Origin: Candidatus Poseidoniaceae archaeon
GTDB lineage: Archaea; Thermoplasmatota; Poseidoniia; Poseidoniales; Poseidoniaceae
Assembly: GCA_938084455.1 (NCBI GenBank)
Contig: CALKDX010000002.1
Coordinates: 1-57,161 of the forward strand
Length of the DNA: 57,161 nucleotides
Direction: 5' to 3'
This document shows positions 39,417-48,061 of the stretch, piece by piece; within the stretch, counting starts at the first letter, position 1, and the number at the start of each line of letters is the position of its first letter. Under the pieces are notes generated by a model. That model made no database searches. It was given only the letters and a program-made list of their open reading frames with translations, and was not told the origin of the DNA. A program made the position numbers and the translations under genes.

Positions 39417-40250
39417 TCAGGCTCCACCTCGGAGAGAACTCACACTTCGCCAGGAACTGACGAGTGATGAGAACGTTAGCAAATCTTTGTGGGGCAGATG
39501 GTCATCAAGCGCAGCCTCGGCTTCACCGGGTGCTGCAAGTTGAACAATTGCCAGAACAGATCGACCTTCTTCGTCGTTCAGCATACCTGAAGACATGGCC
39601 TTCTGAGTGAAACTAACTGCCGCCATGCCAGACATGTTGTCGAGCAAGAGGGCAGAAACTGTCGGTGCGCCCACGCTGTTTCCAGCAGTGGTTGCGCCAT
39701 GCGATGGAGCGTGCAAGAATGGATTTGCAGCGAGAGCTTGCGCTTCGTACAATTCCACCAAGGGTGCTTCATCAACTTCCTTCAGTCGGTCGTTGCCTGT
39801 AACGGAGATCACTTCTCCGCTTGCGGTGACAATCATGTCTCCATCAAGCGCAGTTGGGTCGTCACCGTCTTCGGATGCCTCACCTTCTGCTGCGAGTGCT
39901 GCAGAGGGCGTCTCAAGACGAACTTCGACATTCCGAAGCACATCCTCGACCATGTCGAGGCGGCTGCTGATCATGCGTTCAAGTCCCGAGGTGTCAACTG
40001 TGGCGTTCACAGGAGAGGCAGGTGCTGGTGCGAGGCTTGCTGCAACGCTGGGCACACTGCCGATGCTGTTGAGGCGTGCTTTGGTAGGACCTGGAGAGAT
40101 GGTCCACGCATCTTCCTCGCCAAGTTCACCCTCTTCGGGAAGAGGGACTTGCTCAATAGCGATGTTCGCCATTATTTTGAGCCGATCTTCAGTGAGAGCC
40201 GCGTCTTCATCAATGTCCTCATTTGCACTGTTGCCAAATGGCCATGCCAT
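39417..40250 (-). CDS. Unknown soluble protein encoded between archaellins and ArlF (positional analogue of ArlC/D/E)
   Basis: 277-aa ORF, acidic/Ala-rich; no FlaD/E signature recognised. Confidence 0.75.
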   Translation of the reverse strand: MAWPFGNSANEDIDEDAALTEDRLKIMANIAIEQVPLPEEGELGEEDAWTISPGPTKARLNSIGSVPSVAASLAPAPASPVNATVDTSGLERMISSRLDMVEDVLRNVEVRLETPSAALAAEGEASEDGDDPTALDGDMIVTASGEVISVTGNDRLKEVDEAPLVELYEAQALAANPFLHAPSHGATTAGNSVGAPTVSALLLDNMSGMAAVSFTQKAMSSGMLNDEEGRSVLAIVQLAAPGEAEAALDDHLPHKDLLTFSSLVSSWRSVSSLRGGA

Positions 40251-40300
40251 GATAATTCCTCCTCTAAGGGCGCTTTTTCAAGCAGAGCCCTTAGAAAGCA

Positions 40301-40867
40301 TCAAACAACCTTGGACCCAGCAGCTGTGGCACCCAAACTAAGGGTCTCAAAGGTGGTTCCTCCGGAGCCGACGTGGATGTAAGCTTGGACTGTGTTGCCG
40401 CTGCCTACGGTGGCAGCGGTACAATCCAGGCCTCCAGCAGCCGTACCGGAAAGGATCATTGTGTAACCGGTCGAGGGTTGCATGGTAGCAGCTGCTCCGC
40501 CAGTTCCGTCCATCAGTTCAACGGTTCCAACTGCGCCTTCAACTGGCAATGTACCTGGGCACATCAATTGGTAGGTGATTGAGTTGGTTGGGGCTGGCTC
40601 ACTGCCTGGTGCGAGACGCACATACAGTTTGTAGCCAGTGGTTCCGTCGACGTATGCGGCATTAATCATGACTTTACCAGCCATGTTGTCTGCGGTGTCG
40701 TCGCCAGTTTGTTGAGCGTTCTGTTGAAGCGCTTCAGCAGTCTGGATGATCACTGCTGCTGCAACTGCAGCAACAAGGATCAAAGCAATGAAGACGATCA
40801 TAGCGCCGATACCAATGGCAGCGACCTTGTCATCTTGGAATTCTTGATTGCGAGTGTTTGCCTTCAT
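40301..40867 (-). CDS. arlB: Archaellin (FlaB/ArlB family), copy 2
   Basis: DDKVAAIGIGAMIVFIALILVAAVAAAVIIQTAEALQQNAQQTG: archaellin N-terminal hydrophobic helix. Confidence 0.93.
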   Translation of the reverse strand: MKANTRNQEFQDDKVAAIGIGAMIVFIALILVAAVAAAVIIQTAEALQQNAQQTGDDTADNMAGKVMINAAYVDGTTGYKLYVRLAPGSEPAPTNSITYQLMCPGTLPVEGAVGTVELMDGTGGAAATMQPSTGYTMILSGTAAGGLDCTAATVGSGNTVQAYIHVGSGGTTFETLSLGATAAGSKVV

Positions 40868-41427
40868 ACAACCACCACTCCTCTGTCGACACTACCGCCG
40901 TAGCTGAGTAGTTCGTAAGTGAATCCACCGGATCCGGATTGAATCATGAATTCATTTGCGGTGTTTGCTGTTGGTGGGCAGTTGGTAGCACCAGCCAAGT
41001 TGAGCGTGATGCTGTAGGTCGAACCTGTGTTGAGGGTCACTGCGTTTCCGTTTGCGCCGACTTGGCTAGCGGTTGTGAAATCGCCAGCGTTTGAGTTTGC
41101 TCCACACTCAATTGCCCACATGACGTTTGCGGCAGTGATTGAATCAGAGCCGGGTGCGAGTTCAAATGTGACAAAGATCGATGTTGCAGGGTCTGCTGCA
41201 CCGGTTGTCACAATGCTCTTGATGAAGACCTTGGAGGCCAACAAATCTGTTGTTTCTTCACCGGTTGTCTGTGCGTTTTGTTGCAATTGCTCTGCAGTCT
41301 GAATAATGACTGCTGCTGCAACCGCCGCAACAAGAATCAGGGCAATGAAGACAATCATTGCACCAATACCAATTGCAGCGAGGTTATCGCTGTTTTCGTT
41401 CGTATTTTCTTTCATATTTTTCACCAT
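40864..41427 (-). CDS. arlB: Archaellin (FlaB/ArlB family), copy 1
   Basis: SDNLAAIGIGAMIVFIALILVAAVAAAVIIQTAEQLQQNAQTTGEE; 4-bp overlap with copy 2. Alternative start at internal Met (MKENTNEN). Confidence 0.93.
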   Translation of the reverse strand: MVKNMKENTNENSDNLAAIGIGAMIVFIALILVAAVAAAVIIQTAEQLQQNAQTTGEETTDLLASKVFIKSIVTTGAADPATSIFVTFELAPGSDSITAANVMWAIECGANSNAGDFTTASQVGANGNAVTLNTGSTYSITLNLAGATNCPPTANTANEFMIQSGSGGFTYELLSYGGSVDRGVVVV

Positions 41428-41474
41428 TTTTTGTTTTTTTTTGTATCCCCCACGTAGGGTGGAATTGGAGTGGT

Positions 41475-42536
41475 TCAGGCGTTGCCTCCCGAACCGATTT
41501 TGATGCGCAGAGGCATGCGAATAAGAGCGACTTCATCTGGTGCGAGACGATTGATGAAGGGAACCTTAGGTGTTGTAAACCCGGGCGGTATCCACGGCGA
41601 TAGCACGATGTCTTGCAGTGGCTCCATGGACCGGTTTTGCGCACGAATGGTGGCTGTGATTTCACCTGTACGCATTTCGTATGAGGTTGCAATGGCGAGT
41701 TTTCTCGACAAAGGAATTTCATCCGCTCCATACCTTCGGTTTGCTTTGACTTCAAACCGAAGCGGTAGGTTGCCACCAGGTGCAATGATTGGAAGGTCAA
41801 CCGATGAAGGAACGCAAGTCCAGCCCTCCGGCACAGGAGGGGCGAGTCGCATGTTTGGCATGGCAACTGGGCCATCGTTGATGATTCGCACGATCAACAC
41901 GCCTTCATCGCCACCAGCAGGCCATCGAGTGTCAAGGCCGAGCCAGAAGTGTCGGAATAAGAAGGGATTGAGGGTGGATGTGTTGCCACCAATCAGGTCA
42001 TCGACAAGGTGCTCGACTTCGCCTGCAGCGATGGCTACATCGCCAATTTCTGCTGCACCGGTTGCAGAACGCAAACGCAGCAGAATCGTTTCCACTTCCG
42101 ACTCGTTAATTTTTTTCTCGCTCAAGAGTCGGTGGAGCATAGCGATGTTTCTGCGCAAATGAAGAACATCTTCCTCAAGCAGTGCAAGCGATTGTTCGGC
42201 TTTCTTGACCGACTTGCGGGCCTTTCGAAGGTTGTGGGTGTTGAGGAATTGCTTTGCGTCAGCGATGTCAACTTCGGTACCCGCTAACGAATTGCCCTCA
42301 TCTTGTATGACGCCAAAGACAAGCGATTCGAGTTCTCTTGATGCAGAAATTAAACGGTCTGCAGAATCTTTGCTTGCTGCAATAGCAGCCCGTGCTTCCT
42401 CTACTTCACCCTCAGACATCTCTGTGGTTGTCGCCATCGATTCGCCCAATTCCGCATCAGGAACATCGAACCCTGCATCGACTTCGTCGAGCAGCATATC
42501 TGGGTCGTCAATGACGTCAACATCTTGCTTAGACAT
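41475..42536 (-). CDS. Coiled-coil/helical N-terminus + Ig-like (NEW3/CARDB-like) C-terminus, no signal peptide; archaellum-operon associated
   Basis: 353 aa; ASKDSADRLISASRELESLVF...ARKSVKKAEQSLALLEEDVLHLRRNIAML helices then GVLIVRIINDGPVAMPNMRLAPPVPEGWTCVP beta domain; 8-bp overlap with upstream gene. Confidence 0.8.
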   Translation of the reverse strand: MSKQDVDVIDDPDMLLDEVDAGFDVPDAELGESMATTTEMSEGEVEEARAAIAASKDSADRLISASRELESLVFGVIQDEGNSLAGTEVDIADAKQFLNTHNLRKARKSVKKAEQSLALLEEDVLHLRRNIAMLHRLLSEKKINESEVETILLRLRSATGAAEIGDVAIAAGEVEHLVDDLIGGNTSTLNPFLFRHFWLGLDTRWPAGGDEGVLIVRIINDGPVAMPNMRLAPPVPEGWTCVPSSVDLPIIAPGGNLPLRFEVKANRRYGADEIPLSRKLAIATSYEMRTGEITATIRAQNRSMEPLQDIVLSPWIPPGFTTPKVPFINRLAPDEVALIRMPLRIKIGSGGNA

Positions 42537-45500
42537 CGTCGTTCACCTCCTCTGTTGAAGCCTCACCTGAAACGATGGAACCAACGGTTGCAGTACCGGA
42601 GAGTTCTCCAAAGATTTCGTCCAAATCCAAGCCATCATTTGCCAGTTCGTTGAACAGGCGTGCCGGGTCGCCAAGGTCGCGTTCAATGCGAGTGGCCTTG
42701 ACTTCGATGTCCGTCAAACGACCGTAGAGATTACCATACGCACGGTCAGCGCGGAGAATGATCATCCAAACGCCGAGCATGACAATCGTGACATAAACGA
42801 CCACTGAAACGAGGTTGTTTTGGTCGTTGTAGATTTGTGGAGGTAGCCCGAGGACAACCGCCAAGAATCCCAACACCGGCACAGCAAGAATGACGCTGAG
42901 TTGTCTTCTGCTGTCGCGTAGAGCGTCGAAGTGATCCGCATAGAGCGTGGAAACGCCACGACGGGCTCTTTGGTAATCTTCGTGAATGAGTTTGAACTCT
43001 TCAGCACTGGCCCAACTCATTCGCCAAATCCAAAGGGCTGCGAGGAAAAGCACGGAAAGCCCCCAGAATGGTAAATCGAGGACATGGAACGCGAAGCCGA
43101 ACCCAAGCACACCGGAGTAGACCGATAGAAGGCGGAATTTCTCATTTTGACCTGTTAAGCGCAAAAGAATGAACGATGTGAGGAAACAAATGATGAGTGC
43201 AATGAAGCTCGTAGATACCCCTGGGGATGACGATTCAACATCAAGTTCAATGGTTCGAACGTCATTGCCTACAACGTTCTTTGCCATGTACACCGCATCG
43301 ACGGTTGCTGTGCAGGTTGTAGATTGGGATTGAATCCACCAGTCGATGGCATTGGGTTGAATGACCCATGTGAGTTCTACCGATTGGCCCGGTCCAAGCA
43401 GACCAATCATTGGTCCGTCACTCGGGTTTGTTGGAATATTGATAATCACTGCGTCAGGGCATTCAAGCGCCACATCGATGCCGATTGCTGATGCCGTACC
43501 GGCGTTGAGCACGGTTAGCGTTAGGTCGTATTCTTCACCCTCAGCAAGACTCACCTCACCCATTGCTTCGACCAGTGGATCTGCAAAGACATCCAAGGCA
43601 AAACTGAACGTTTCCGGGTCGAAATTCGAGTAATTGGCGTTCTCGGTCGGATGGTACAAACGGAATTCCAAGTCCCATCCATCGCCAGAGAGGATGTTTG
43701 GACGAACGGGGGTTTGGACTCGAATCTTAATCGGATTGGTTGTGTCCCACGCACTGCGTTCTGGCAGAGAAATTCTGGCCGCCTCGCCTTGGGTACCAGA
43801 GGCACACGAAGAGGATTCAAGCGGCAAGGTGATTTCCGTGTTGTTGGCATCTGGAAGGATGACTGTGAATGACCATGGGTAGTCCGCCTCATTCAGGTTC
43901 AACGAACTGAAGTCCAGCATGCGGGTAGCGCCGCACAATTCAAGCTCATAGGCAGCGCTCAATGCTTGGCCGTTTGGAATGTGAGAATACGTGAGGTCGA
44001 TGTCCAATGGAGGGTCACCGACCTCCGGTCGAAGTACAATTTCCCCGGTGCTGAAGAACCGAGACATCATGAGTTGAGTTGCGAACGAGGCGTTTCCTTC
44101 GACCAATGCATCGCTTGGCTGATAGTAGATCTTGAAGTCAGCAGTTGTCGACAAATCGGGTTCGAAATTCAGAGCCTCGACGCTGAAGATATGAGTCACA
44201 GGGACGCCAATTGGCAATGTAAGTGTGGTTGGGGCGTCTGAGACCATTGCCCAATCGGTCGATTGGATGGTCAGCCCGGGTGCATTGATGACGTAACCGA
44301 CTTGAACCTCAACATCTCGATTTCCAGTGTTGAGCAGCGAAACTTCCCATGTTCGTGTGCCTTGGCGATAAAATTCCATTTCTGTAGGCCAGTCTTCTAC
44401 TTCCAAGGTGAACAACGCACCAACTCTGAGTTGAATCACCACGCTTGTTTTGAAGGCTGAAGAATCAGCATCATACACTGAGATTGTCAAATTGTGCACT
44501 GAACCATCGAGCAGCGTTGTCTCGCCACCGAGGCTTGGAACGCTCACAACAACCTGCCCTGCGATGGTTTGATTGATCGATAATGTCATGCCGATTTCAC
44601 TGACATCGGTTGACCATTCGCCTTCAACAGTAGGCTTGACAATCACCGACTCCTGAAGGTTGCCAATGTTGGTCACATTGAACTCAACCATGGTCATTTC
44701 ACCGGGTGTGACGGCAACGACCTGAGGACCTTCGACTTGAATATCAGAACTCTTGGTGATGTTGGCAGTAATGTTTGCAGACATGTTGACGACGCCGCTT
44801 GAATCTTCGACCCAAACAGTGGTGACGTAGTTTTGGTCAGCACTGGCTGTGGAGGATGGTGTGGCCCTCACCTTGATGATGTCCTCGTAATTTGGGGCGA
44901 TTAACATCGATGGATTCGAATCAAGTTCGAACATTACGTCGCCTGCTTCACTGTTGTCAAGCCAGACATAGAATGTCGTTGGAGCGTTTCCAGTGTTTGT
45001 GATCTTGATGGTCTTGAATTCGCCCACATCAGTGGGTGCTAACGATAGAGTTTGGGTCAGCGGGAAAAGAGTCCCATTGCGGATTTCACCAACCCGAATT
45101 GGCAGAATGTGTTCGGTAATGATTTCGCCTGTGTCTCGGTGTTCAACCGTGAGGGTGAGTGGGATAATCGAATTTGCTGGAACAAAGGGGTCGGTTGTAA
45201 TCAGCAACTCAACAATGGTTTTGTGAGCGCCTCCGACATCTGGATGATCAGCAACATCCGCGGAGAGGTTATCGATTGTGTCAGTGGTTCCATTGAATTC
45301 AACGGTCCAATCGCTTGGTACATCTGCCACTCGCAATCTGTAAGAAGTAAGGTCGTTTCCGGTGTTTGCCAGTTGGAAGGCCACGGGCGTTTGGACACCG
45401 ACCATCACATCGACCGGTCCGTCTTCGAGAATATCCGCTCCATAGACGGTTGGAATGATGATTGACAAGTTCCTTGTGACAGGAGTGGCGCCAACGCCGC

Positions 45501-47448
45501 TACCAGTGTGCACGCCACCAAGGGAGGGCGTCACAGTAACTGAGAGGGTGAGCGTACCTGCTAACGGATAGTCATCATCAGGGCCTTGAATGGCGAGGAT
45601 TGCCGGTTGGGTATCGCCCGGGCGCAGTCCGGTCAAACTTGGTGGAGAAACTGAGGCAGACCAACGTTCTGCTTCGGTGAACCCGCCAGTGTTTGCTGCT
45701 AGGAATGAAATGCTCGATACCACAACTTCAGCGGAGAGTGTTTCATCGATGTTGGAATACAAATTGTGTCGGACCTCGACATCAAGCGACAAGATGTCTT
45801 CGAGGCCTTGGCCGTTTCTTGCCGCAATTACATCTTCTGCAGTTAGGGTCAATTCCTCAACAGGCAAACCTGGGTCAACCACAATCGTTGGAAGGACTTC
45901 GATGTTGGAGGAGTTTTGAACCGGGAGGCCGCCACCATTTGCTTGAACCTGCAACCAAACTTGGAGCGGTTGGCCTGCCAGATTGAATTCGCCAGGGTTC
46001 AATGGGCTCTTGATGGGTGGAACCTTAATGTCAATTGGAACTTGAATCGTTTGAGAACGATTGATGTACATCGAAACCTCTTCGCATGGCTCACCTTGGA
46101 GATCCAACACCCAATTCACCGCAGCCACGGAAAGCCCGCAATCGAAGGTGAATTCGCCGCCTACATTCCCCTCATTGGTGATGTTGGCCATCACCGAGGC
46201 TGAAACGCCTGGTTTGAGCATTGTCGTGGTGCTGGGCATTTCTATTGATGCAAGGTAGGACTCGCCGGCTTGGACGACAGCGGTTGTCACCAGAGTGTAT
46301 CCGTCTTGAAGCGACAAAAGAGTGAGTGTGATGGTAGTGGCATTGGTCCTGTTTTCATCCACTGGAACCGTTACGGCAATGGCGATCGAGGTCGTGGCGC
46401 CTGGAGCAATCGTAGAGGTGGATGTGGTGACAAGTGAGGTGTCGGCCCAACTCCGACTGATGGGCGAAGCGCTGATCGATTGTATGCGATAGGAATCCAT
46501 CAAGGCACCTGTGTTCTTCAGAAGGAATGTGAGGGTTCCCGTTTGACCTGGTTCGATGGAACGGTCGCCCAGCGAAGACAAGGAGGCCGTATAATTGGAG
46601 AATCGTGCCGTGAATGAATCAACAGTTTCGTTGTAATTCCACATTGTACCGTTGTAGGTCACCGTGAATGTCATGTCCCAGAGACCACTAAAAGTCGAAG
46701 AATCGAACGAGTAGGTCAGGTTCTCAACGCCCGAGGCAGAAAACAGGGACCCCGCTTCAAGCGTCTGAGTGTTCGACCAGAAAGTGAAGGAAGTGGAGGG
46801 GTCGTTCGAATCGGTCACGGTCAGATTCATCACTGCTGAGATTGTTTTCACCCCAGCATTTCGAACCGAGACATTGAATGTCTTCATGGAGCGAGTGATG
46901 CCAATTTCTGTTTCACCGGGTGAAATGTCTGGGAGGTTGTCATCGGTTGTGATCCCGCTGTGGTTGTTCTTGACATCGAAATCTTTGCGTTGTTCGTTGT
47001 TGCCGGGGTTGCTATCACCTGCGCCCGAGACACGGGCAAAGAGCGTTTGAGCGTCCCCGGTGGTTGCTGTCCAAGGAATAACGATTGGATTGGAGGTTGT
47101 GAGCGCAGGAATGGACCCAAGGGCGATGGTCGTTACGATGTATTCGCCAGAAGTGGGCGAGCCTTTGTGAACGAGTTGCAGGGAAGCGCTTCCGCTCAAG
47201 TCGCCTGTGTTTCGAACGACAACCCGCACATCATGTTCTGCTGGTTCAAGATAAATTCCAACCCCGCGGTCAATCGATCCTGCCCCGCTAAAGGTCAGGA
47301 GCGTGACACCGAAGTCAGGTGCCGCCCTGCCCGAAGTTTGAGCGCCACTGCTTCCAATCAGGGGAGTGGCCATTGGGACCAAGAAGAGAATCACTAACGC
47401 TAAAGCAAGCTTTGTCGTTGAGGAACGGTGTTCACGCAGAGGCTTCAC
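42529..47448 (-). CDS. Giant multi-Ig/CARDB-domain surface protein with C-terminal TM bundle, archaellum-operon associated
   Basis: ORF 42529-47694; signal peptide (VKPLREHRSSTTKLALALVILFLVPMATPLIGSSGAQ) is internal to the track ORF, and a GTG at 47448 fits as start. About 5 TM helices near the C-terminus and a cytosolic acidic tail. Confidence 0.85.
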   Translation of the reverse strand: MKPLREHRSSTTKLALALVILFLVPMATPLIGSSGAQTSGRAAPDFGVTLLTFSGAGSIDRGVGIYLEPAEHDVRVVVRNTGDLSGSASLQLVHKGSPTSGEYIVTTIALGSIPALTTSNPIVIPWTATTGDAQTLFARVSGAGDSNPGNNEQRKDFDVKNNHSGITTDDNLPDISPGETEIGITRSMKTFNVSVRNAGVKTISAVMNLTVTDSNDPSTSFTFWSNTQTLEAGSLFSASGVENLTYSFDSSTFSGLWDMTFTVTYNGTMWNYNETVDSFTARFSNYTASLSSLGDRSIEPGQTGTLTFLLKNTGALMDSYRIQSISASPISRSWADTSLVTTSTSTIAPGATTSIAIAVTVPVDENRTNATTITLTLLSLQDGYTLVTTAVVQAGESYLASIEMPSTTTMLKPGVSASVMANITNEGNVGGEFTFDCGLSVAAVNWVLDLQGEPCEEVSMYINRSQTIQVPIDIKVPPIKSPLNPGEFNLAGQPLQVWLQVQANGGGLPVQNSSNIEVLPTIVVDPGLPVEELTLTAEDVIAARNGQGLEDILSLDVEVRHNLYSNIDETLSAEVVVSSISFLAANTGGFTEAERWSASVSPPSLTGLRPGDTQPAILAIQGPDDDYPLAGTLTLSVTVTPSLGGVHTGSGVGATPVTRNLSIIIPTVYGADILEDGPVDVMVGVQTPVAFQLANTGNDLTSYRLRVADVPSDWTVEFNGTTDTIDNLSADVADHPDVGGAHKTIVELLITTDPFVPANSIIPLTLTVEHRDTGEIITEHILPIRVGEIRNGTLFPLTQTLSLAPTDVGEFKTIKITNTGNAPTTFYVWLDNSEAGDVMFELDSNPSMLIAPNYEDIIKVRATPSSTASADQNYVTTVWVEDSSGVVNMSANITANITKSSDIQVEGPQVVAVTPGEMTMVEFNVTNIGNLQESVIVKPTVEGEWSTDVSEIGMTLSINQTIAGQVVVSVPSLGGETTLLDGSVHNLTISVYDADSSAFKTSVVIQLRVGALFTLEVEDWPTEMEFYRQGTRTWEVSLLNTGNRDVEVQVGYVINAPGLTIQSTDWAMVSDAPTTLTLPIGVPVTHIFSVEALNFEPDLSTTADFKIYYQPSDALVEGNASFATQLMMSRFFSTGEIVLRPEVGDPPLDIDLTYSHIPNGQALSAAYELELCGATRMLDFSSLNLNEADYPWSFTVILPDANNTEITLPLESSSCASGTQGEAARISLPERSAWDTTNPIKIRVQTPVRPNILSGDGWDLEFRLYHPTENANYSNFDPETFSFALDVFADPLVEAMGEVSLAEGEEYDLTLTVLNAGTASAIGIDVALECPDAVIINIPTNPSDGPMIGLLGPGQSVELTWVIQPNAIDWWIQSQSTTCTATVDAVYMAKNVVGNDVRTIELDVESSSPGVSTSFIALIICFLTSFILLRLTGQNEKFRLLSVYSGVLGFGFAFHVLDLPFWGLSVLFLAALWIWRMSWASAEEFKLIHEDYQRARRGVSTLYADHFDALRDSRRQLSVILAVPVLGFLAVVLGLPPQIYNDQNNLVSVVVYVTIVMLGVWMIILRADRAYGNLYGRLTDIEVKATRIERDLGDPARLFNELANDGLDLDEIFGELSGTATVGSIVSGEASTEEVNDDV

Positions 47449-47863
47449 CTCCCGGTTTTTCAAAGCGGTCAATGGTGACTCGCTTGCCTTGTGACTTCCA
47501 CTGCAGCAGCAATTGGTGGAGAAGGCGATCATGCTCTTGCTCTGAAATCCCCAAACGACGTCGCTCCTCCCAAAGAAGCAGTTGTTCAGTGCGCGTGAGC
47601 AAGGCGTCGCGAAGGTAGAGTTCGAGGGTCCGCCGATAGGCGTCCCGATCTGATATCGCATAGACAATGGTGTCTCCGGGCAACTGATCGGCACGGTGCT
47701 GAATCAAGTTACCCAGCGTTAGGGCCTCATCGTAAGACACGTTTCTTTTGTCCAAATCAGTTTGAATCGAGCTGGCTATGGCCTGTAGATCAAACTTGGT
47801 CGTCACACGCTGTATGCGCTTGAAGTACCGACGAGAACGTCGAGACATACGCGATGCGACCAT
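47432..47863 (-). CDS. Small basic/helical protein of unknown function, first gene of the archaellum-associated operon
   Basis: 143 aa, Arg-rich N-terminus (SRMSRRSRRYFKRIQR), helical C-terminus; overlaps the giant gene start by 17 bp. Confidence 0.65.
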   Translation of the reverse strand: MVASRMSRRSRRYFKRIQRVTTKFDLQAIASSIQTDLDKRNVSYDEALTLGNLIQHRADQLPGDTIVYAISDRDAYRRTLELYLRDALLTRTEQLLLWEERRRLGISEQEHDRLLHQLLLQWKSQGKRVTIDRFEKPGGEASA

Positions 47864-48061
47864 GCCTCTTCGTTTACCTGCCGGTTATTGAAAGAATCGG
47901 TCACCATTAGAGGTTCTACTACATGTGAATCGACATCTATGCATCCCGCATAAAACGCTCACAGAGTGTGATTTTAACCACGAAAGACTCGCAAAACAAG
48001 GTCAAATACCTCCAAATTGCAAAAAGCAACCCTTCTTGATGTACCAGCGGTTGCACAAACC

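Noticed and set aside
39607-40382. Two overlapping plus-strand ORFs (244 and 227 aa) antisense to the 277-aa arl gene
   Set aside because: Composition is typical of antisense frames (Ser/Arg-rich) and the minus-strand gene fits the operon layout.
42529-47694. Upstream start of the 1721-aa ORF at 47694
   Set aside because: First 82 residues are Cys/Ser-rich, have no signal features and overlap the 143-aa gene; the signal peptide starts near 47448.
47880-48061. Possible small RNA/tRNA in the arl-bcp intergenic region
   Set aside because: No cloverleaf or extended secondary structure recognised; only a short dyad was supportable.
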